A DNA stretch of 33,646 bases, from the NCBI RefSeq assembly GCF_025353065.1, contig NZ_JANXRJ010000291.1, forward strand, positions 1 through 33,646, in the 5' to 3' direction. Shown here piece after piece: positions 23,372 to 32,279 of this stretch. A model generated the notes under the pieces. It ran no database searches, was not told the origin of the DNA, and worked only from the letters and a program-made list of their open reading frames with translations. Each line of letters begins with the position of its first letter. Within the stretch, counting starts at the first letter, position 1. The position numbers were made by a program, and so were the translations under genes. This stretch comes from Lapillicoccus sp. (lineage in GTDB: Bacteria; Actinomycetota; Actinomycetes; Actinomycetales; Dermatophilaceae).

Positions 23372-26008
23372 TTGACGTCACGGCTGGGCTCCTTGGGGAG
23401 CCCGCGGGGCAGGGCCGCGGCTGGAGGCCTGGGGGGAACGCACCGGGCCGCCCGGCTCAGCCGTGCCGTTGCCCGCGGTCTGCGTGGCGCTCCGGCGACC
23501 CTGGTCATCGTGACGGTCCTGGTGCTCGGAGCCACCGGTGCCGTGTCGGCCGGACTCCGGGCCCATGGCCTCGTGCGGCTGGACATCACCACGCTCCACC
23601 CGCTGTCGGTCCTGGCCAATCTCGTCGTCGCGCAGAACCCGATCGCGTACGTCAGCTCGATCGGCGCGCTGCTGACGTGCGGGCTGATCGCGGAGCGCCT
23701 GCTCGGCTCCCTGCGGTATGCCTTGGTGCTGGTGTCGATCCAGGTCGTGGCCCTGCTCGTGGCGACCCTGCATGCCGCCCTCATCGCCAGCGTGTTTCCC
23801 CGGTGGAGCCACGCCCTGACCGAGACGCCCTTCGGGGGGCCGGGTTCTGCCGCCCTGGGCGCGCTCCTGGTCTCGAGCGCCGGGATGTCGACGCTGTGGC
23901 GTCGCCGGGTCCGGGCCGCAGCGGTCGCCTTCGTCGTCACAGCGGTGCTCTATGACGGCGACGCCGGCGGGGTGGTGACGTTCTGGGCGGCCTTGATCGG
24001 TCTGGCTGCCGGCGCGGTGATGCTTCCGGAGCCGGCCGAGAGGTCCCCGGTGCCCAAGGTCGGCGAGGCGCGGATGCTGGTCGCGATCGTCGTCGCGTGC
24101 TCCGCGCTGGGCCCGGTGGTCGCGGCCCTGTCGGCGGCCGCAGGACCGTTGACGTCCCTCGGGTCCCTCCTCGACCTCGCGTCACCGTCCGCCTCCGAGG
24201 TGGGCCAGGTGTGTCTGCATGCGAGTGCGGCGGCGTGCACGTTCGCTCACGTCGAGCAGCACCAGGGCCTCGGTGGCGTGCTCAAGGCCTGCGTCCCCAG
24301 CTTCGTGCTGCTGGCGATCGCGACCGGCCTGGCGCGCGGCCGACGGGCGGCGTGGTTGGCGAGCCTGGTGGCGACCGGGGTCATGGCCGCAGCCTCGGCG
24401 GCGGTGTTCGTCATCCTTCCGTTGCTGGCCAGCCGCGGTCGCGTCGGGGGCCTCGGAGTGCCGCCGGGGGTGGGGATGCCCGAGCGGGTCGGGCAGCTGC
24501 TGACCCAGCACGCCCTGCCGACCCTGGCGCCGTTGTTCGTGCTCGGCCTGCTCGTCGTCAGCCGGCGACTCTTCGTCATCCGGGCGCCGGCGGTTCAGTA
24601 CCAGCGACTGGCGAAGCGGTGTGCGCTGATCCTGGTCGGCGCCTCCGCGGCATACGTGGGGATCGGTCTGCTCTTCGGCGACGACTGGAGCCCGAGCGCG
24701 AGCGCAGCGGCGCTGGCCCGTGACCTGGTGATGCGGCTGCTCCCGCTCGATCTGTTCGGCGCCGACCAGCCGACCCTCCTCCCGGTCGGCACGGATGCGG
24801 TCTTCCTCTTCTACTGGATCGGTCCGCTGACCTGGGCAGCGGTGTTGCTGCTGGTCGCTCACGCGCTGCGCGTGGACGTCGACCCGGGCCGCGCGGAGCA
24901 CGAGCGGCTCCGCGCCCTGCTCACCGCGTCCGGTGGCGGTCCGCTGTCCTGGATGGCCACCTGGGCCGGCATCCATCACTGGTTCAGCAGCGCCGGCACG
25001 GCAGCCGTCGGCTACCGGCTCGAACGTGGTGTCGCGCTCACGGTCGGTGACCCGATCGGTGGCGCGGCCACGCACCATGAGGTGCTGCGCGAGTTCGCGG
25101 CACACTGCGACCGGATGGGCTGGACGCCCTGCTTCTACTCCGCCGGCGCCGAGTTCGCCGCGTTGGCACGCGAGGACGGCTGGAAGACGCTCCAGGTCGC
25201 CGAGGAGACTCGGCTGCCCCTGGGCGCAATCGCGTTCTCCGGCAGGCAGTTCCAGGACATCCGCACCGCGATGAACCATGCTGGGCGCGAGGGCCTGACC
25301 ATCGAGTGGACCCATCTGGCGAGCACTCCGGAACGACTCGCTGCCCAGGTGCGCTGGATCTGCCACGACTGGCTCACCGCGCAGGCCCTGCCCGAGCTCG
25401 GCTTCACCCTCGGCGGCCTCGCGCAGATGCTCGACCCCGCGGTGCGCTGCGAGCTCGTCGTCGACGCCGAGGGGACCGTCCACGCCGTCGCGTCGTGGCT
25501 CCCCATCCACCAGGACGGGGAGGTCGTCGGGTGGACCCTCGACGTGATGCGCCGCCGGAGCACCGGGTTCCGGGGCTCCATCGAGCTGCTCATCGGTCAG
25601 GCCGTCCTCGACTTCCAGTGCGAGGGGTATGCCGTGATGAGCCTGTCCGGTGCCCCGCTCGCCCGCGTCGAGCGCCCCGATGCCGCGAGCGCCGCCCAGG
25701 ACGGCTTCGCGCCGCCCCTCGACCGGCTGCTCGACATCATCGGACGCACCCTCGAGCCGGTCTACGGGTTCCAGTCCCTGCTGCGTTTCAAGGCGAAGTT
25801 CCAGCCCGAGTTCCGACCCATGTACATCGTCTATCCCGACCCCACCAACCTGCCCAACATCGGCCAGGCCGTGGCTCGCGCCTACCTGCCCGATGCCGGC
25901 CGAGGGTCATGGTGGCGGCTCGCCTCCACCATCGCCACGGCACGACGGCGCTCGCGCGCGTCAGCACCCGCCGCACCCGTCCCGGACCGCCCGAGCCGCG
26001 TCGCGTGA
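23372..26008 (+). CDS. MprF-like aminoacyl-lipid synthase (lysyl/alanyl transferase and flippase)
   Basis: An 878-residue membrane protein. The N-terminal two thirds contain many transmembrane helices, beginning with a rhomboid-like block (LVIVTVLVLGATGAVSAGL, LSVLANLVVAQNPIAYVSSIGALLTCGLIAERLLG). The C-terminal DUF2156 domain has tandem GNAT folds (YRLERGVALTVGDPIGG, FYSAGAEFAALAREDGWKTL, EETRLPL, FRPMYIVYPDPTNLPNIGQA). Such enzymes transfer an amino acid from aminoacyl-tRNA to phosphatidylglycerol or diacylglycerol, altering surface charge. Amino acid and lipid are not predictable. The start is TTG at 23372, supported by GAAGGTGG just upstream; the long in-frame reading from 22814 overlaps the divergent gene. 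Its TGA overlaps the next start (GTGA). Confidence 0.87.
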   Translation: MTSRLGSLGSPRGRAAAGGLGGTHRAARLSRAVARGLRGAPATLVIVTVLVLGATGAVSAGLRAHGLVRLDITTLHPLSVLANLVVAQNPIAYVSSIGALLTCGLIAERLLGSLRYALVLVSIQVVALLVATLHAALIASVFPRWSHALTETPFGGPGSAALGALLVSSAGMSTLWRRRVRAAAVAFVVTAVLYDGDAGGVVTFWAALIGLAAGAVMLPEPAERSPVPKVGEARMLVAIVVACSALGPVVAALSAAAGPLTSLGSLLDLASPSASEVGQVCLHASAAACTFAHVEQHQGLGGVLKACVPSFVLLAIATGLARGRRAAWLASLVATGVMAAASAAVFVILPLLASRGRVGGLGVPPGVGMPERVGQLLTQHALPTLAPLFVLGLLVVSRRLFVIRAPAVQYQRLAKRCALILVGASAAYVGIGLLFGDDWSPSASAAALARDLVMRLLPLDLFGADQPTLLPVGTDAVFLFYWIGPLTWAAVLLLVAHALRVDVDPGRAEHERLRALLTASGGGPLSWMATWAGIHHWFSSAGTAAVGYRLERGVALTVGDPIGGAATHHEVLREFAAHCDRMGWTPCFYSAGAEFAALAREDGWKTLQVAEETRLPLGAIAFSGRQFQDIRTAMNHAGREGLTIEWTHLASTPERLAAQVRWICHDWLTAQALPELGFTLGGLAQMLDPAVRCELVVDAEGTVHAVASWLPIHQDGEVVGWTLDVMRRRSTGFRGSIELLIGQAVLDFQCEGYAVMSLSGAPLARVERPDAASAAQDGFAPPLDRLLDIIGRTLEPVYGFQSLLRFKAKFQPEFRPMYIVYPDPTNLPNIGQAVARAYLPDAGRGSWWRLASTIATARRRSRASAPAAPVPDRPSRVA

Positions 26009-27360
26009 GCGGCCTGGTCGAGGGGTTCCTCGCCGTTCACATCCAGGACCCCCGAGTCCTCGCGATCGCCTACGCCTGCGGCGCGTCTGCGTCCCTGTTC
26101 GTGGCCCTCCGCCGCCGCCCGCACCGGCTGCGCCAGGTCGTGATCGCCTCGGCGGCCGGGGCGGCGGTGGGAGTCGCCGCGCTCTGGCTCGTCGAGGGCC
26201 CGCTCAACCTCACCGGTGTGCCCCTGCTCTGGCCGGCCCGCTACTGGGTCCTGGCCTGCTTCGCTGCACTGGCCGTCGCCGCCGCAGCGTTGCGGCGTTC
26301 CCGCTGGTGGCACCGTGCCGTCACCCTGGCTGCGGCGGCGGTCCTCGTCGCGACGACCGGCCTCGGCATCAACGCGGTCTATGGCGTCAACCAGACCATG
26401 GCGGCCGCCCTGGGCCTCTCGGCCGGGACCCCGATCGCCCTGCCACCCACCGCAGACCCGTCCGCCCTGCTGCCCGTCGTACCGCGGAACCCGCTCGGGC
26501 ACAGGCGAATACGGCCCGATTGGCCTCTACCGCTAGCCGTCACCTGGCGCCCTCCGAGCGACCTGCCCGCCGCCGGCCGGGTCGGCACAGTGGTGATTCC
26601 CGGGACCGTGTCGGGTTTCACCGCTCGTCCTGCCGGCATCTACCTGCCACCGGCGGCGCTCGTGGCCCATCCACCGCCGCTACCCGTGGTCGTGTTCATG
26701 TTCGGGCAACCCGGCAGCCCCGACACCTTCCTGGCCCGCGAGAGCCTCGACGCACTCGCCCGCCAGCATCATGGTCTCGCGCCGATCGTCGTCGTGGCGG
26801 ACCAGCTCGGGAGTCCCGGCCAGGACACCCTGTGCCTCAACACGCCCACCTACGGCAACGTCGAGACCTACATCGACACCGACGTCGTGTCCTGGGTCAG
26901 GCACCACCTCAACGTCAGCCCGCTGCGCTCGGCGTGGACCGTCGCCGGCTTCTCCAACGGCGCCCAGTGCGCCGTCTCCTTCGCCGCCAAGCACCCCGAG
27001 ACCTGGGGCAACCTCGTGAGCATCTCCGGTGAGGCCTTCCCCGGTTTCGAGCACCAGTCACAGACTCTCGCGGACATCTTCCACGGCAACGAGGCGGCAT
27101 ACGACGCCCAGAAGCCGGTGACCCTGCTGGGCCGCCGCGTCCGCCTCGTCGGCAACGCCTTCTTCTCCTACGGGAGCAACGACGACTACTTCGCCCCCGG
27201 AGTGGTGCGGGTCATCGCGGCCGCGCGTGCGGCCGGTCTGCACGTCACCGTCGACGTCATCCCCCAGGGCGGCCACGTCGAACCCGCCCTGAGCCTGGGC
27301 AACGCGGCCGCGATGGCCTGGCTCTACCCACGGCTCGGACTCGCAGCGCCACGCGGATGA
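26005..27360 (+). CDS. Membrane-anchored alpha/beta esterase
   Basis: The protein has 451 residues from the GTG at 26005, which overlaps the upstream stop. About four N-terminal helices (VLAIAYACGASASLFVAL, VVIASAAGAAVGVAALWLV, YWVLACFAALAVAAAAL, AVTLAAAAVLVATTGLGINAV) are followed by a secreted esterase domain of the antigen-85/putative-esterase type. Nucleophile Ser is about 317 in VAGFSNGAQCAVSFA, an acidic residue lies in YGSNDDYF, and His in PQGGHVEPA. The domain should face outside. Known MprF-type operons in Corynebacterium and Enterococcus include hydrolases that remove amino acids from lipids (AhyD), so this enzyme may reverse or tune the neighbour's reaction; that is inference. Confidence 0.85.
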   Translation: MSGLVEGFLAVHIQDPRVLAIAYACGASASLFVALRRRPHRLRQVVIASAAGAAVGVAALWLVEGPLNLTGVPLLWPARYWVLACFAALAVAAAALRRSRWWHRAVTLAAAAVLVATTGLGINAVYGVNQTMAAALGLSAGTPIALPPTADPSALLPVVPRNPLGHRRIRPDWPLPLAVTWRPPSDLPAAGRVGTVVIPGTVSGFTARPAGIYLPPAALVAHPPPLPVVVFMFGQPGSPDTFLARESLDALARQHHGLAPIVVVADQLGSPGQDTLCLNTPTYGNVETYIDTDVVSWVRHHLNVSPLRSAWTVAGFSNGAQCAVSFAAKHPETWGNLVSISGEAFPGFEHQSQTLADIFHGNEAAYDAQKPVTLLGRRVRLVGNAFFSYGSNDDYFAPGVVRVIAAARAAGLHVTVDVIPQGGHVEPALSLGNAAAMAWLYPRLGLAAPRG

Positions 27361-28262
27361 CCCGACCTCGGGTCACCCGACGACGACGCACGTCCGGTGC
27401 CGGCCGTCGGCGCGTCGCCCTCGGGTGCGCGCTCGTGCTGGCGCTGTATGCCGCCGGGTGCGAGCGAGTCGGCCAGCAGTCGGTTGACGCCGACCCTCCA
27501 CCGACTGCTGCGCCGGTCGCAGCGCCGGTCCTCCTGCCTCCGCCGGGCGGCCGGTTCAGCTACCAGATCGGCGGTGCCTACCCGCCACCCGCCGGCGTCA
27601 CGATCGTCGATCGCGACCACACCACCGCCCCGGACCCGAGGGTCTTCTCGATCTGCTATCTCAACGCCTTCCAGGCCCAACCGGACGCCGTGACCTGGTG
27701 GACCACCCACCACCCCGATCTGCTGTTGCGCGACGCGGGCGGCAGTCTGGTCATCGACCAGCAGTGGCACGAGCCGCTGTTCGACATCAGGACCGCCACC
27801 CGGCAGGACGAGCTGATGACCGTCGTCGGGAGCTGGGTCGACGACTGCGCCGCCCGCGGCTACCGCGCCGTGGAGGCCGACAACCTCGACTCCTACACCC
27901 GCTCCGACGGGCTCCTCTCCGCGAACGACGCCCTGCTGCTCGGCCGGCGGCTCGCCGAGCGGGCCCACCGCGCCCGGCTCTCTCTGGGTCAGAAGAACGC
28001 CGCAGAGCTCTCCGCGGCGGCCCGCGGGCTCGGCTTCGACTTCGACTTCGCGGTCGCCGAGGAGTGTCAGGCCTACTCCGAGTGCGAGACCTACACCGCC
28101 GCCTACGGTGCCCACCTCATCGAGATCGAGTACACCGACGGACCGTCGTCCGCCTTCACGACGGCGTGCGGCCTCCGCGGCAAGGACGTCTCCGTGGTGC
28201 TCCGCGACCGCGACGTCACCCCGCTCGGCGACCCCAGGTATGTCGAACGCTATTGTCCCTGA
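27357..28262 (+). CDS. GH114-type (endo-alpha-1,4-polygalactosaminidase-like) lipoprotein
   Basis: A 301-residue lipoprotein. A basic start and hydrophobic stretch (VALGCALVLALYAAGC) end at the lipidated Cys35. The mature part matches the GH114 barrel: FSYQIGGAYPPPAGVTIVDRD, FSICYLNAFQ, YRAVEADNLDSY with the conserved acidic residues, LSLGQKNAAEL, FAVAEECQAYSECETYTAAYG and HLIEIEYTD. GH114 enzymes cleave galactosamine-rich polysaccharides such as Pel-like polymers. The ATG at 27357 overlaps the esterase stop (ATGA), so the three genes form one tightly coupled operon with a cell-envelope theme. The substrate in this organism is unknown. Confidence 0.88.
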   Translation: MTRPRVTRRRRTSGAGRRRVALGCALVLALYAAGCERVGQQSVDADPPPTAAPVAAPVLLPPPGGRFSYQIGGAYPPPAGVTIVDRDHTTAPDPRVFSICYLNAFQAQPDAVTWWTTHHPDLLLRDAGGSLVIDQQWHEPLFDIRTATRQDELMTVVGSWVDDCAARGYRAVEADNLDSYTRSDGLLSANDALLLGRRLAERAHRARLSLGQKNAAELSAAARGLGFDFDFAVAEECQAYSECETYTAAYGAHLIEIEYTDGPSSAFTTACGLRGKDVSVVLRDRDVTPLGDPRYVERYCP

Positions 28263-28295
28263 ACGGTTTTCGATCCCCAGCCAACCGGCGTCAGG

Positions 28296-28631
28296 TCAGG
28301 TGGTCGCCGTGGCCGAGGGGGTCTGGTCGACCGCGATGGTGAAGTTCAGCGTGGCCCCGGACACCGACGTCACGGTGACGGTGAGCCCGAACGTGTTGCC
28401 GGCGGCCGAGACGAGCGTGCACCTCTCGGTCTTCCCGACCGTTGCGTCGAGCGGCCCAGGGCACACGACGCTGCTCGGTGACTGCCCGACCGTCTTCGCC
28501 AGCTGGGCCGAGATCCGACTCTCGAGCTCCGCCTTGGAGAGACTCGGCGTCCCCGTCGACGCCGAGAACGAGCACGCTCCCAACAGCCCGGTCAGGACCA
28601 CCGCACACGCCGCAGCTTTTGCTGTCATCAT
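28296..28631 (-). CDS. DUF4333 lipoprotein
   Basis: A lipoprotein of about 111 residues. The signal AAACAVVLTGLLGAC has a clear L-G-A-C lipobox. The mature part has SKAELESRISAQLAKTVGQSPSSVVCPGPLDATVGKTERC, then a beta-rich tail, matching DUF4333 with its paired Cys residues. The family is common in actinobacteria and has no known function. A GGGGG ribosome site precedes a double ATG (28631 and 28628). It is convergent with the GH114 gene, 33 nt apart, with only a weak CGGTT/AACCG stem between them. Confidence 0.85.
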   Translation of the reverse strand: MMTAKAAACAVVLTGLLGACSFSASTGTPSLSKAELESRISAQLAKTVGQSPSSVVCPGPLDATVGKTERCTLVSAAGNTFGLTVTVTSVSGATLNFTIAVDQTPSATATT

Positions 28632-28886
28632 CAGACCCCCTGGTCACGTTCACGTCGCCGAGTCGCGACGCGAACGCCGGATGCCGTGCATCAGGGGCTG
28701 AGTGTCGCACGACGACATCCTGCGCACCTGTATGCCGCCCGCCTCGTCGGCCCGATCAGTCGCGTCCGTCATCCTGAGATCCCGAGAAGTTCTCGGACGC
28801 GACAACCCCGGCCTGCCGTCCGGCGTCTTAGTGATGTGAAAAACTTCCGACCTCAGACGAACGGCACCAAGCGGCTGAGCCCCGGC

Positions 28887-29645
28887 ATGAGACGTCAGAG
28901 ATCCGCCCTCATCCTCCTGACGGCGTCGGCCGCTGTCGGCCTCGCCGGCTGCACGACGACGGGAGCGGTCGCCGCTTCGGGGACGACCGTCTCGTCCTCG
29001 GTCGACACGGCGACCACCGATTCGCATCCTGGTTCGCTGCCCGCCCCGACGACGACATCAACGTCTCCGTCGACCACCGCGTCGGCGCCCACCGTGGTGA
29101 CCAGCTCTTCCACTGCACCGCCCGGGGCCATCTCGCTGCACGGGATCGACTGGGGCTCGGTGACCCTGCCGGGTGCAGTGTGTGGTCTCCAGGCTCCGGT
29201 CCGGTTGGCGAAAGGTGCGGCGCGTGTCCCGGCGCCGTCAGGAGTCGACGTCGGCAGCTCTCAGGTCGACGTCACGACGGCGGACGGCCCTGTCTTCGGG
29301 AACCTCGACGGTGGCGAGAAGGACGAAGCAGTCCTGCACGTCCGGTGCTACAACACCGGCGGTACGGCGGTCGGGCACGTCCAGGACTCGATGGTCGTGT
29401 TCTCCGGGTCGACCGGCGCGGTCAGGGCGATCGGTGTCCTGCACCCCCAGCACCCCGGAGCCCCGGTGCTTCCGAGCCTGGGCTACTTCAGTCCCGAGGT
29501 GACCATCGCGGCCGGCACGATCACGGTCCACGAAAACCGCTACGTCCTTCCGCAGGACCCCACCTGCTGTCCGTCGCTCCACCCCACGACGGTGTGGACC
29601 TATCGGAACGGCGTCCTCTCCGTGTCGACCACGAAGACCCGGTAA
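28887..29645 (+). CDS. Thr/Ser-rich lipoprotein, unknown function
   Basis: A 252-residue lipoprotein. The signal peptide SALILLTASAAVGLAGC has an L-A-G-C lipobox, followed by about 60 residues rich in Thr, Ser and Pro, a likely wall-spanning linker. A globular part with VFGNLDGGEKDEAVLHVRCYNTGGTAVGHVQDSMVVFSG follows; the sequence 'D-G-E-K-D-E-A-V' resembles a FG-GAP/LpqH-like beta repeat. The C-terminal part has ENRYVLPQDPTCCPSLHPTTVWTYRNG, a pattern seen in uncharacterised actinobacterial secreted proteins. The ATG at 28887 is preferred over the upstream in-frame start at 28686, which lacks signal features. The gap 28632-28886 holds a GTATGCC copy and otherwise nothing clear. Confidence 0.78.
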   Translation: MRRQRSALILLTASAAVGLAGCTTTGAVAASGTTVSSSVDTATTDSHPGSLPAPTTTSTSPSTTASAPTVVTSSSTAPPGAISLHGIDWGSVTLPGAVCGLQAPVRLAKGAARVPAPSGVDVGSSQVDVTTADGPVFGNLDGGEKDEAVLHVRCYNTGGTAVGHVQDSMVVFSGSTGAVRAIGVLHPQHPGAPVLPSLGYFSPEVTIAAGTITVHENRYVLPQDPTCCPSLHPTTVWTYRNGVLSVSTTKTR

Positions 29646-29813
29646 CGCCATCCGATCGGCCGATCGCTCACGGTCGGCATCGTGCGCCCGGGGCGCGGAT
29701 GGGCCTATCCCTGCGGAGACGTATGTCCGGTTTAGGTTGCTTTCTGAAGTTCTGCGTGATGTCCTGAGGGTCACGATGTCCGTCATCGGCAAAATGTCAG
29801 GGGGTGAGAGCAG

Positions 29814-30266
29814 ATGAGTGCAGTACGTGTCTCCGCGAAGCGGGTGGTCCGTCTGGGTCTGCTCTCCGCCGTGGCCGGGGCCGGGTGGTTCCTGCTGGGG
29901 ACCTCCGCCGCCCACGCCGACACTCCCGCGCCGGGCCTGCTGAACGCGGTGAGCTCAGTCGGCTCGGTGGGCTCGGTGGCGCAGACCGCCGGAGCCGGTC
30001 TCGGACGTGTTGTCGGCCACGTCGTCACCCTGCCAGCCAGCCCGGCAGCTGCTGCGACGAGCGTGTCCGTGCCGCCCGTCGCGCCTGCCTCCCCGGCCCG
30101 ACCGGCTGCGCCCACCCCGGCCAAGGCGGCGCCAGCCGCGCTCGCGCCGGTCGTGCCCATCACGGTGAAGCTCGTCTCGGCCAACCCGGCACCGTCGGCA
30201 CCGTCGGCACCGTCGGCACCGTCGGCACCGTCGGCACCGTCAAGGCGGCCGTTGGATCTTTGGTAA
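29814..30266 (+). pseudogene. N-terminal part of a secreted low-complexity surface protein, frame broken at a 9-bp repeat
   Basis: A good ribosome site (GGGGGTGAG) precedes the ATG. The protein starts with a signal peptide (LGLLSAVAGAGWFLLGTSAAHA, cleavage before DTPAP) and continues as Ala/Pro/Val-rich sequence to PAPSAPSAPSAPSAPS, then hits a stop after RRPLDLW (30266). The natural continuation (KAAVGSLVTEVAKATTSVVTTTTS and onward) lies in another frame immediately downstream. A one-base difference near or inside the 30188-30241 repeat would join the two. It could be a true frameshift mutation or an assembly error in the repeat. Confidence 0.65.
30188..30241. repeat. Six perfect copies of GGCACCGTC
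   Basis: A 9-bp unit is repeated six times without change. In the first frame it encodes Pro-Ser-Ala repeats, in the second Gly-Thr-Val. Because the unit is a multiple of three, simple copy-number change would not restore the frame. Confidence 0.95.
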
Positions 30267-31049
30267 CGGAGGTGGCCAAGGCCACCACGTCCGTGGTGAC
30301 CACCACGACCAGTTCCGCCACCACCGCCGCTGCCGGGCTCGTGCAAACCGCGGCAACGACCGCAACGAACGTGGTGACCCCGGTCAACCGGACGGTCAAC
30401 CAGGTGGTCACCCAGACCCTGGGTGCCGCCGGTTCAGTCCCGGTTCTGGGTCCGGTCGTCACACCGGTGAACACCGTTGTCACAGGCGTCGTCACGGGCC
30501 TCGCGGGCGTTGTCACCGGCCCGACGAACGCCGCTTTCGGCGCCGACGCGACCCTGCTCCGGAGGCCCTCGACGACCCCCGGTCCTGCCACCGATTCCGT
30601 TGTGCCAGGCAGGATCACGTTCATCGCTGCGGTGGACGTCGGGACCAACGTCGGCACCACTGCGGACCCCGTCACGACGACCGGCGCCACCCGTGTCGCG
30701 AGTGCTTTCGTGGGCCGGCCGGTTGTCGATGTGGCGACCTGCGGCGAGTGGCGGCAGCCCCATACCGTGCGCACCTCGGCGTCGGTGGAATCCAGGGCGG
30801 CTGGTGCCGTTCAGGTCCGTCCGTCCGATCGTCCGGTGGCGCCTGCGCCGTCGGTGCCGGGCTCGGGTATGCCGGCGGCGACGACCGGGGTCTCGTTCTC
30901 TGCTGGCGGTGGTTCCGGTTCCGGTGGTGCGCCGGTGGCGGTTCTGTCGTCGTCGTGGTCACCCTCGGCCGCTCTGGCCGGTGCGGTCATCCCTGGTAGC
31001 TGGGCGTTGCCCGGCCAGGTCGGCCTGCGTCCGAGCGTCTCACCCGATT
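30242..31049 (+). pseudogene. C-terminal part of the broken surface protein
   Basis: In the second frame the sequence reads KAAVGSLVTEVAKATTSVV, then Val/Thr-rich repeats (TPVNRTVNQVV, GPVVTPVNTVVTGVVTG, LAGVVTGPTN), a segment with VATCGEWRQPHTVRTSA, and a Ser/Gly-rich linker ending in SWSPSAALAGAVIPGSWALPGQVGLRPSVSPD. The composition continues the signal-bearing fragment before it, so both were probably one secreted protein of roughly 410 residues. No stop occurs where the surface protein would be expected to end; the frame runs straight into ROK-family sequence. Confidence 0.6.
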
Positions 31050-31870
31050 CAGTACTGGAAGCCTGTGTGGCAGAGGGGATCTCGTCGGAGATGGTCCTTG
31101 CCGTCGGGGTGGGGTTGCCGGCCCCGGTGGGAAGCGACGGGCGGACGGTCACGAGGACCAATGCGTTCTGGAACCGGATCAACGCCGACATCGGCGCCCA
31201 TCTGTCCGCGGCGCACGGGTGGACCGTCCTGGTCGACAACGACGCCAACCTCGCGGCCCTGGCCGAGCGATGGGTCGGCAGCGGCGGAAGCAGCGACCAC
31301 TTCGTCACCCTGCTGGCCGGCGAGCGCCTCGGAGCCGGAGTCATCGAGGCCGGCCGGGTCTTCCGCGGCAGCTCGGGACGAGGCGGGGAGATGAGCTGGC
31401 TCAACCTGGTCGAGGGCGTGGGCTCGGCCGACGGCATCGGCCTGTTGAGCCGCCGATGGACCCTCGAGGCGCTGGCCGCTGGTCGTGGCGCGCGCAACTC
31501 CAGCCTGCGGCAGCTGGGTGCGAACGACCTCACGACGGAGCTCGTGTTCGACGCCGCCCGGGACGGCGATCCCCTCGCGGCCGCGGTCGTCCGACGACTG
31601 GGCGAACAGTTCTCCCGCGTCTGCGCCGCCATCGCCAAGGCCTTCGACAGCGACCTCATCATCATCGCCGGCGGCGTCGCGGCTGCGATCGTGCCGATCC
31701 TGGAGATCATCCGGCAGGAGCTGCCCGCGCTCGTCGAGCCGCCCGTCCCGCAGGTGGTCGCGTCACTGCTCGGCGACGGCGTCGTCTCGACGGGAGCCCT
31801 CCGTCACGTGATCGACCACGTCCAGGAGCACGCGCTCGAGATCGCGCTGCCCCACCACGCAGGGCTCTGA
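31050..31870 (+). pseudogene. C-terminal two thirds of a ROK-family protein, fused in frame to a surface protein
   Basis: The sequence VLAVGVGLPAPVGSDGRTV, then GWTVLVDNDANLAALAERWVG, LLAGERLGAGVIEAGRVFRG, SSGRGGEMSWLNLVEGVG and IAKAFDSDLIIIAGGVA is the sugar-kinase-like ROK domain. The usual N-terminal winged helix and first phosphate-binding strand (D-x-G-G/T) are missing. The CxCGxxGC zinc motif is also absent, as in some ROK subgroups. The reading frame is continuous with the secreted protein upstream, joining near 31030-31050. A ROK repressor or kinase cannot work outside the cell, so I infer a deletion joining two unrelated genes. Expression as such is doubtful because the upstream part is frameshifted. 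Confidence 0.7.
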
Positions 31871-31959
31871 GCCGGTCGAACGGCGGCGGTCATCGTGGAG
31901 GATGAAGGTCGTGCCGAGTCCTCGGGCAGATGGACTGCACGGGCGTGGCGCCCGGCAGA

Positions 31960-32052
31960 GTGCTCGGCCAAACAGACAAAGGGCCGGAAGGTTTCGGCTT
32001 TTGTCCGGGTATGCCGTGCCGCCGGCGTCCCTTTGTCTGTCTGGCGGCGCAC
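31960..32052. repeat. 93-bp inverted-repeat element
   Basis: A 24-bp sequence ending CCAAACAGACAAAGGG (31960-31983) is repeated inverted as CCCTTTGTCTGTCTGG... (32029-32052) with three mismatches in 24. The 45-bp interior contains one GTATGCC copy. It follows the ROK stop by about 90 nt. It could be a strong terminator or a MITE-like insertion; a T-run and an obvious target duplication were not seen. Confidence 0.6.
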
Positions 32053-32251
32053 CCGCAGTCAGGTGGCGCGGCGCGGGTGGGATCTTCGGGCAGCGTGCGG
32101 CAGCTGGGTCGCGGTCGGTTGGCCATCTGACGTAGCGTGCTCCCGCTCAGAAGATGATTCGTGGTGGGCATAGTGAACGCTGACGCGCTCGAGCGATCCG
32201 GCGTCGTTGGGAAGTCCGGAGTCCGGCTGGGCGAAATCAGTGGGCAGCAGC

Positions 32252-32279
32252 GGGAACACCGACGCCGTGCCCAGAGTTG
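32252..32279 (+). promoter_or_regulatory. Sigma-H/E-like promoter of dnaK
   Basis: GGGAACA (32252-32258), a 17-bp spacer and GTTG (32276-32279) fit the GGAA/GTT pattern of actinobacterial stress sigma factors such as SigH, which drives dnaK in mycobacteria. The -10 overlaps the HAIR element. The match is short, so moderate confidence. A possible TTGACA lies further downstream at 32313-32318. Confidence 0.45.

Noticed and set aside
30188-30241. Phase-variation switch in the surface protein
   Set aside because: The unit is 9 bp, so gain or loss of units keeps the frame; a switch by copy number is not supported.
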